From: Spirochaetaceae bacterium | GTDB taxonomy: Bacteria > Spirochaetota > Spirochaetia > B11-G9 | Assembly: GCA_030600745.1 (NCBI GenBank) | Contig: JAUVLL010000065.1 | Span: forward strand, 1-11,230 | Length of the DNA stretch: 11,230 bases | Reading direction: 5' to 3' | Part shown: one piece after another, positions 7,235-11,230 of the stretch | Layout: every line of letters starts with the position of its first letter | Position numbering within the stretch: the first letter of the stretch is position 1 | The notes under the pieces: model-generated | Told to the model about the DNA's origin: nothing | The model's input: the letters and a program-made list of their open reading frames with translations, nothing else | The model's database searches: none | Translations under genes and position numbers: made by a program

Positions 7235-9115
7235 ATGGATCAAAATAAACTTTTTAATACTTTCCTAAGTGATGGAGAAAATTTTACTGCAGAGCTTGGT
7301 AGTATTCTTCTGAAACTTGAAAAGCATCCGGATGACAAGGAGCTTTTAGAAAGTGCATTTCGTAATGCCCATAGCCTGAAGTCAGAAGCATCTTTTCTTA
7401 AACAGACAGATATAATAAATATTACACATGATATGGAATCGATATTTGATAGTTTTAGAAATAGTGTAAAACTTATCGATTCGACTGTTATTGATAATCT
7501 ATTACTTTCTATCGATCGTATTAAAGAGATACTTGATTATTTGAAGCTTGAACGTGGTGATAATAAGGATAAAATAAAAATTGGTCAAAATCCACGTCAG
7601 GGAATTTTACTCGAAGGCACACCCTCTTTGTCTGAATTTGAAAAAAAACTACTCATTGAAGCAAAGGAAAGAGGTGAAAAATTCTATCGTCTGATTTTTG
7701 AGTTGGAGGATTCCACACCTCTTAAATATCCCAAGGCATATCTGTTAATCAGTAATCTTGAACAGAAGGTAAATGTAATAAGAACAATTCCTTCTTTTGG
7801 AAAGGAGGAGGATGATCTTTATGGTAGAATGAGTATCTATTTCACCTGCAGTATTAAAGAAAATGAGATCTATGATTCGGTAAATGTAGATCAGGTAGAG
7901 AGTATTAAACTTGTATCACTTTTATATGAATCCTTCCTGGATGAGATGGATATCAGACCAATAAATAAAGTTCTTAATTCAAGTGAACTCCCTGTAAAAA
8001 TTTCTGTACAAAAGCTTGATCAGCTTGCAAATTATGTGGATGAAATAAAAATACAAATTTACAGATTAAAGAGAATGAATAAATCATCAGGTGCAAAAAT
8101 CGATGATAATCTGAAGTTACAGATAGACGGTCTTTCAGAGTTATCTTCAGGGCTTGAGCAGCTGATAAAAGATGTTAGCTTGACAACATTGGAAGATTCT
8201 TTTCGTGATATGGGGAGATATATCAGGGATCTTGCTAAAGATATTGGTAAGGAAGCATCTCTTGAATTGGAAGGTTGTGATATAAAGGTAGAACGGAGGG
8301 CTGGTGAAATAATATCAGAAATTATACTGCATATTATTAGAAATGCTCTTGATCACGGAATTGAGAGTCCATCGGAGAGAGTTTCTTTAGGGAAAGCCAG
8401 TTCCGGGATTATTAAGATTTCTGCCGAAAGGGTTGATGATAAATTAAATATAACAGTTTCTGATGATGGATCCGGAATTGATACTGATAAAATTCGTGAA
8501 ATAGCAGAATTTAAAGGATTGATAAAGAATGACGGCAAGGACTATGATCTCCTTTCCATTCTTACACACCCTGGAATTAGTACCAGAGATAATCCGGATA
8601 CAATTTCCGGTCGCGGGATTGGACTGGATATTGTTAATCAGAAAATAGGTCAGTTTGAAAATGGGGAGATAAAGATAACTACAAGTAAGGGAGAAGGAAC
8701 GTCTTTTTCCATTTCCATTCCCGGTGGTTTTACACTATCTACATTCCAGCTTGTAAGGTGCGGCAGCAATGTATTAGCTGTTCCGTCCAGGAGCATTGAA
8801 TCAACTGTACGCACTGACAGGGGTTTTTACGATTCAAATGATGATGGTTTCCTCTTTTTTAATGGAAACCCTGTATTCACTATGGATGGGAGATCACTAT
8901 CAACAGATAAGACCCCTAACGAGGAATATGGACTTATTCTGAAACATTTGGACAGTCAGGGTGTTTTTCTTGTTGATGAAATCCTTTTTACAAAGGATAT
9001 CCCTGAAGAGCGTTTAACACTTATTATTGAAGAAAATCAGTATCTCTATAAGGTATCAACAAATAACAGAAATGCAGATTTTATGTATCTTAATCCTGCT
9101 ATTGTTACAATGTAG
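7235..9115 (+). CDS. CheA-like chemotaxis histidine kinase, divergent
   Basis: The 626-residue protein has CheA architecture. An N-terminal Hpt (P1) domain carries H46 in AHSLKSEAS, the expected phosphoryl-accepting histidine, though the usual LKGxA glycine is Ser50. Residues about 135-235 form an alpha/beta module in the P2 position. A dimerisation-like segment (about 255-345) contains VQKLDQLANYVDEI. The kinase ATP-binding domain has an N box HIIRNALDHGIE from H366, DDGSGID (410-416) and GRGIGLDIV from G459. A CheW-like P5 domain (about 490-626) follows. The linker motif normally reading MxxRMVPI is replaced by DVSLTTLEDSF, so it is not a standard CheA. The start follows the previous stop by 3 bases, with AGGG at 7221-7224. 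No CheY, CheW, CheB or receptor gene is nearby. It may feed signals into the flagellar system through partners encoded elsewhere. Kinase family is certain; orthology to the main cheA is doubtful. Confidence 0.92.
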   Translation: MDQNKLFNTFLSDGENFTAELGSILLKLEKHPDDKELLESAFRNAHSLKSEASFLKQTDIINITHDMESIFDSFRNSVKLIDSTVIDNLLLSIDRIKEILDYLKLERGDNKDKIKIGQNPRQGILLEGTPSLSEFEKKLLIEAKERGEKFYRLIFELEDSTPLKYPKAYLLISNLEQKVNVIRTIPSFGKEEDDLYGRMSIYFTCSIKENEIYDSVNVDQVESIKLVSLLYESFLDEMDIRPINKVLNSSELPVKISVQKLDQLANYVDEIKIQIYRLKRMNKSSGAKIDDNLKLQIDGLSELSSGLEQLIKDVSLTTLEDSFRDMGRYIRDLAKDIGKEASLELEGCDIKVERRAGEIISEIILHIIRNALDHGIESPSERVSLGKASSGIIKISAERVDDKLNITVSDDGSGIDTDKIREIAEFKGLIKNDGKDYDLLSILTHPGISTRDNPDTISGRGIGLDIVNQKIGQFENGEIKITTSKGEGTSFSISIPGGFTLSTFQLVRCGSNVLAVPSRSIESTVRTDRGFYDSNDDGFLFFNGNPVFTMDGRSLSTDKTPNEEYGLILKHLDSQGVFLVDEILFTKDIPEERLTLIIEENQYLYKVSTNNRNADFMYLNPAIVTM

Positions 9116-9181
9116 GGGAAGACAGTGGTCAGTTAATGGTAAACAGTTATCAGAAATGAAGAAAATCGTATATCAGAGCAC

Positions 9182-9210
9182 AAAAAAACGGTATGCTTGT
9201 CTGTTTTAGT
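9182..9210 (+). terminator. Weak terminator-like hairpin after the CheA-like gene
   Basis: AAAACGG (9185-9191) can pair with CTGTTTT (9201-9207) with one G-U pair and a 9-base loop. An A-run precedes it and four T's close it. The stem is short and mostly A-U, so stability is doubtful. The position, 70 bases after the last operon gene, is what makes it plausible. Confidence 0.25.
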
Positions 9211-9340
9211 AATCTTTAGATGATTGTGGTTCATTGTTATTTATCGTATTTTGTCGTGTAAATCACTATAGTATAAGGAATTATGAGGCAATGCAATTTT
9301 AGTTGATAATTGTTGATTGTGGTTGAATGTCGTTATTTGC
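9204..9340. repeat. Pair of imperfect direct repeats, 93 bp apart
   Basis: TTTTAGT-N10-TGATTGTGGTT occurs at 9204-9231 and again at 9297-9324, with identical spacing between the two conserved blocks (18 exact bases). The similarity continues into TTATTT at 9237-9242 and 9333-9338 after a 3-base indel. The two copies flank about 65 bases with no gene. Origin is unknown: a tandem duplication, a repeat-element remnant or a protein-binding pair. Confidence 0.7.
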
Positions 9341-9341
9341 A
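9302..9341. repeat. 10-bp phased GTTGA array
   Basis: GTTGA begins at 9302, 9312 and 9322, and GTTAT continues the phase at 9332, giving four short units exactly one helical turn apart. This could be a small binding array for a protein contacting one DNA face, or it may be chance in AT-rich spacer. It overlaps the second copy of the 93-bp-spaced repeat. Confidence 0.5.
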
Positions 9342-9345
9342 TGGT

Positions 9346-9378
9346 GAATTGGCTACAAAACTGGCTACAGGAATTGGC
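9346..9378. repeat. Short direct repeats TGGCTACA and GAATTGGC
   Basis: TGGCTACA occurs at 9350-9357 and 9362-9369 (period 12). GAATTGGC occurs at 9346-9353 and 9371-9378 (period 25). They lie 35-67 bases beyond the 3' end of the minus-strand ATPase gene, at the composition boundary. No function is evident. Confidence 0.55.
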
Positions 9379-9384
9379 AAAATA

Positions 9385-9408
9385 AAAAACGGCATGGTGG
9401 ACGTTTTG
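9385..9408 (-). terminator. Candidate terminator of the ATPase gene
   Basis: Read on the minus strand just 4 bases after the ATPase stop codon, AAAACG pairs with CGTTTT across a 10-base loop and runs into a T-rich tract (TTTTTTATTTT). The stem is only six pairs, so it is weak, but placement and the T-tract fit an intrinsic terminator. Confidence 0.35.
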
Positions 9409-9412
9409 ATTA

Positions 9413-10729
9413 TTATTCGCTTATCTGGATAATCTGATCGACCATTATATTAGGAATACCACCCATACGACCCTGGAGATAACTCTTTAGGATATCCTTA
9501 TCGTTTCGAACATCCTTATAATCACTAAAGCTTATGAGTTTGGATGAACCGTCAAGACTCCGTTCAGTAATCCACATCTCATCACGCCTGAAGATGGCCT
9601 GATCCATAAGCAGCAGGTCATGGGTGGTAAAGAGGAGCTGCTTCCTGCTTTGCTCAGAACAGCTGTTTAGAAATACCTGGAGCAGTTGTTTAGTAAGGAG
9701 AGAGTGGAGACTCCTATCAATTTCATCAATAATATAGACTTTCGGAATACGAGTGTCGGCAAGATCCAGAAATGCAGGCAGAAGATCAATGATTCGTTTA
9801 GATCCGTCAGATTCCTGTCGCATCTCAAATCTTGTATTTTTACCTTTGACATTCCGGTGATAGGTGTAAAGCTTTTTCACTGAGATCTCACCATCCTGAC
9901 TGGTAACTATTATCTTCTCATCTTTATTGTTTATCTTAATCGTTATGTTATTTCTTGCATCTTCCCTGATTCGCTGCTTCAGAGCTTCAGGCATGGGAAG
10001 GCTGTTCAGGGAGTATTCTTCTCCTTCCAGATGGCAAATCCCGGTGTCGAGACTTGGAAGAATCTTATTCATTGTTTCATACAGGGGACTCCCCTCTGTT
10101 ATGAAATGTTCGAACGATTCAAAACGTGTATCCGGTGCAACCATAACCAGTGTATCTGAGAACCATCTGTAGATATCCTGAAATGCAGTTATCTTCTGTG
10201 ACACCGAGTTGGTCAGAAACAGTTGGTTTTCCCTGGTCCCCTCGAAGGCAAACTTGAGCCGCTGGTTTGCAATAGAGGAATGAAGCTGTGGATTCGGGTC
10301 GTCTTTCTTTCTGTGGTAGAGAACCTTTTCACTCGTACTGGAAATCCTGATTAGTCTTTCTTCTATGACCTGTGAGGCTGTTAGAGCAAAGAGCAGTTCA
10401 AATATATCGTCGCCAATGAGTATTTCAAAGGTGAATGCTACTGGTTGACTACGGCTGTTATCATCAAGAATAAAGGGTTCAATATTTATCTTATAGTCGG
10501 GTAGTGTTCCTCTGGTGATAAACTGCTTTGCAAAGTTTATGGCTTTAAAGAAGTTGGTCTTCCCTGAGGCATTACCTCCGTAAATTGCGGCGGTGGGGAG
10601 TACCCTGAGCCTGTATTTCTTCAGTTTAGAGAGTCTGTCACCGTGTTGCTGTTCTTTGGTAGCTGTCATTGTGAAACTGGCTTTGTCTCGAAAGGACATC
10701 CAATTCTCAATAGAGAAATTGATTAGCAT
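9413..10729 (-). CDS. AAA15/COG1106-type ATP-binding protein, probable defence ATPase
   Basis: The 438-residue ABC-like ATPase has an N-terminal strand region (INFSIENWMSFRDKASFTM) typical of COG1106. Its Walker A is GGNASGKTN (51-59), Walker B is KVYIIDEID with D335 and E336, the switch histidine lies in TTHD (368-371), and the family tail YLQGRMGGIP begins at Y417. Such ATPases belong to the RloA, abortive-infection and PARIS AriA group, usually paired with a nuclease-like effector. None is visible here, since the downstream side is the convergent CheA-like gene. The frame is open back to 10909, but I choose the ATG at 10727-10729 because GGAGG lies 9 bases upstream and the family N-terminus starts there; the 60 extra residues look non-coding. 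Two sampled 60-base lines hold 30 and 32 G+C, richer than the flagellar genes, suggesting transfer. A defence role is inference. Confidence 0.88.
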   Translation of the reverse strand: MLINFSIENWMSFRDKASFTMTATKEQQHGDRLSKLKKYRLRVLPTAAIYGGNASGKTNFFKAINFAKQFITRGTLPDYKINIEPFILDDNSRSQPVAFTFEILIGDDIFELLFALTASQVIEERLIRISSTSEKVLYHRKKDDPNPQLHSSIANQRLKFAFEGTRENQLFLTNSVSQKITAFQDIYRWFSDTLVMVAPDTRFESFEHFITEGSPLYETMNKILPSLDTGICHLEGEEYSLNSLPMPEALKQRIREDARNNITIKINNKDEKIIVTSQDGEISVKKLYTYHRNVKGKNTRFEMRQESDGSKRIIDLLPAFLDLADTRIPKVYIIDEIDRSLHSLLTKQLLQVFLNSCSEQSRKQLLFTTHDLLLMDQAIFRRDEMWITERSLDGSSKLISFSDYKDVRNDKDILKSYLQGRMGGIPNIMVDQIIQISE

Positions 10730-10754
10730 CTCATCTATCCTCCGTATTATATAA

Positions 10755-10773
10755 CAAATATATACCATATTTG
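10755..10773. promoter_or_regulatory. Palindrome overlapping the ATPase promoter (candidate operator)
   Basis: CAAATAT-ATACC-ATATTTG is a perfect inverted repeat with 7-base arms. It covers the proposed -10 of the ATPase promoter, a typical place for a repressor site. AT-rich sequence makes short palindromes more likely by chance, hence moderate confidence. Confidence 0.4.
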
Positions 10774-10785
10774 ATAATAGTGCAA
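10757..10785 (-). promoter_or_regulatory. Candidate promoter of the ATPase gene
   Basis: On the minus strand, TTGCAC (10780-10785) and TATATT (10757-10762) are 17 bases apart. The -10 matches five of six consensus bases, and a TGG just upstream of TATATA also gives an extended -10 reading. The -35 is weak (three of six). The predicted start lies a short distance before the GGAGG ribosome site. Confidence 0.45.
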
Positions 10786-10947
10786 CAAAAGAAGAGATAA
10801 TAACGCAACGTATGTAAGTTGTAGGCAGATTCTGTGAGATATGAGTATAATTACAGCAGAACTTCCATGTATCGCTGCAGAACTGATATGGTACTAAGAA
10901 AGCTTGCAATATAGCGTTAGTCGTAATAGGTCGGCAGGTTTATATAG

Positions 10948-11003
10948 AATATGTGACTAATTGTTTACAGTTATGGATTAACATCAACGTTTTGTCACAT
11001 ATT
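10948..11003. repeat. 10-base inverted repeat AATATGTGAC / GTCACATATT
   Basis: AATATGTGAC at 10948-10957 is the exact reverse complement of GTCACATATT at 10994-11003, with 36 bases between them. Related sequences ATATGTGTC (11047-11055) and ATATGCGAC (11059-11067) recur in the higB operator. Together they look like repeated half-sites for one DNA-binding protein. Confidence 0.5.
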
Positions 11004-11041
11004 TATAGACTGTTTTTCAGATCATAAATCGGACTTTCTTC

Positions 11042-11082
11042 TTGACATATGTGTCGCAATATGCGACATTTATATCAGGGAG
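11042..11082 (+). promoter_or_regulatory. higB promoter, operator palindrome and ribosome site
   Basis: TTGACA (11042-11047) is a perfect -35. The -10 is ambiguous: GACATT at 11065-11070 with 17-base spacing, or TTTATA at 11069-11074 with 21. Between them lies a perfect palindrome, TGTCGCA-ATA-TGCGACA (11052-11068), placed where a bound antitoxin would block polymerase. AGGGAG (11077-11082) is 5 bases before the TTG start. Confidence 0.65.
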
Positions 11083-11087
11083 TAATC

Positions 11088-11230
11088 TTGAGAATCATAG
11101 CAAAGAAAACCTTAGTGGAGTATGGAACAACATATGCTGATTCCCGTGCTTCCGTATTAGACTGGTATTTACTTATGAAGCGTTGTCGTGCAGCAAATCT
11201 TGCTGAACTGCGACAGACTTTTCCGACAGC
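11088..11230 (+). CDS. higB: HigB-family type II toxin (mRNA interferase), N-terminal part
   Basis: HigB toxins cleave mRNA in association with the ribosome and are neutralised by the HigA antitoxin, which represses the operon. The 47 visible codons begin (M)RIIAKKTLVEYGTTYADSRA, followed by VLDWYLLMKRCRAANLAELRQ and TFPTA. This matches the start of the HigB_toxin family (PF09907): the RIIAKKTL strand-helix, a conserved DWY tryptophan and the TFPTA/FPSA turn. The family is about 95-105 residues, so roughly half is here and the rest lies beyond the right edge, where higA is expected in toxin-first order. The start is TTG at 11088, supported by AGGGAG 5 bases upstream and by the family N-terminus; no in-frame ATG fits. 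It is divergent from the ATPase gene. Family call is confident; activity cannot be judged from half a gene. Confidence 0.85.
   Translation, partial: MRIIAKKTLVEYGTTYADSRASVLDWYLLMKRCRAANLAELRQTFPT

Larger units (their letters stand above)
9116..9412. other. Non-coding junction between flagellar operon and accessory segment
   Basis: This roughly 300-base stretch separates two convergent genes. I see no convincing gene: the short open frames lack ribosome sites and family features. It contains a 93-bp-spaced imperfect direct repeat, a 10-bp phased GTTGA array, paired TGGCTACA and GAATTGGC repeats, and two weak hairpins, each listed separately. It marks the point where base composition changes from the AT-rich flagellar genes to the more GC-rich ATPase gene. 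Confidence 0.7.
10730..11087. other. Divergent regulatory region between the ATPase and higB genes
   Basis: About 360 bases with no supported gene; the apparent upstream extension of the ATPase frame lacks a ribosome site and family similarity. It holds the minus-strand ribosome site (GGAGG) and promoter near 10757-10785, an ATATGTGAC-type motif set (10949-11067), and the plus-strand higB promoter and operator near 11042-11082. From 10800 to 10940 I see nothing beyond AT-rich sequence. Confidence 0.7.

Noticed and set aside
9121..9154. CAGTGG/CAGTTA repeats just after the CheA-like gene
   Set aside because: CAGTTA at 9130 and 9144 with CAGTGG at 9123 resembles degenerate spacer repeats seen in many genomes, but it is too short and irregular to call an element.
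9027..9209. A 60-codon plus-strand frame overlapping the end of the CheA-like gene
   Set aside because: It lies mostly inside the kinase gene in another frame, has no ribosome site, and shows no recognisable protein features.
9686..10172. Two plus-strand frames (9686-9883 and 9927-10172) within the ATPase region
   Set aside because: Both are antisense to the Walker-motif-bearing ATPase and have no start signals or domain similarity.
10730..10909. A 60-residue N-terminal extension of the minus-strand ATPase starting at 10909
   Set aside because: The extension is Cys/Tyr/Ile-rich without family similarity, and the COG1106 N-terminus begins exactly at the ATG at 10729, which has GGAGG 9 bases upstream.

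Overview
The window looks like a spirochaete chromosome segment. The left 9.1 kb is a same-strand flagellar/chemotaxis operon in the order flhA-flhF-flhG-X-fliA-fapA-Y-(SwrB-like)-(CheA-like). I remember this core order from Treponema/Spirochaeta genomes, and it parallels the flhA-flhF-flhG-che-sigD-swrB end of the Bacillus fla/che operon. The assignment to Spirochaetota is inference from gene content and order. No rRNA or other marker gene is present.

Region 1 (1-9115, + strand) holds tightly packed genes, mostly overlapping or separated by 0-13 bases. They cover the export gate (FlhA C-terminal half), the FlhF/FlhG pair that sets flagellar position and number, the flagellar sigma factor, a FapA/DUF342 protein, a small membrane protein resembling SwrB, a divergent CheA-type histidine kinase, and two uncharacterised proteins (one membrane protein with a long acidic tail, one short and hydrophilic). 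The only sizeable gap is 67 bases before the acidic-tail gene, and it contains a promoter-like sequence. Together the genes link export, placement, late-gene transcription and signal input to the motor.

Region 2 (9116-9412) is a non-coding, repeat-rich junction. It has a 93-bp-spaced imperfect direct repeat, a 10-bp phased GTTGA array, TGGCTACA repeats and weak terminator-like hairpins.

Region 3 (9413-11230) differs in base composition. Sampled 60-base lines contain 30 and 32 G+C, against 15 and 19 in two lines from the flagellar genes. It carries, on the minus strand, an AAA15/COG1106-type ATPase with no visible partner. A divergent regulatory region (10730-11087) follows, with palindromes at both promoters, and then the first 47 codons of a HigB-family mRNA-interferase toxin that runs off the right edge. 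This end looks like the edge of an accessory (defence/addiction) segment inserted next to the flagellar operon.

No tRNA, rRNA, CRISPR array or insertion sequence was recognised.
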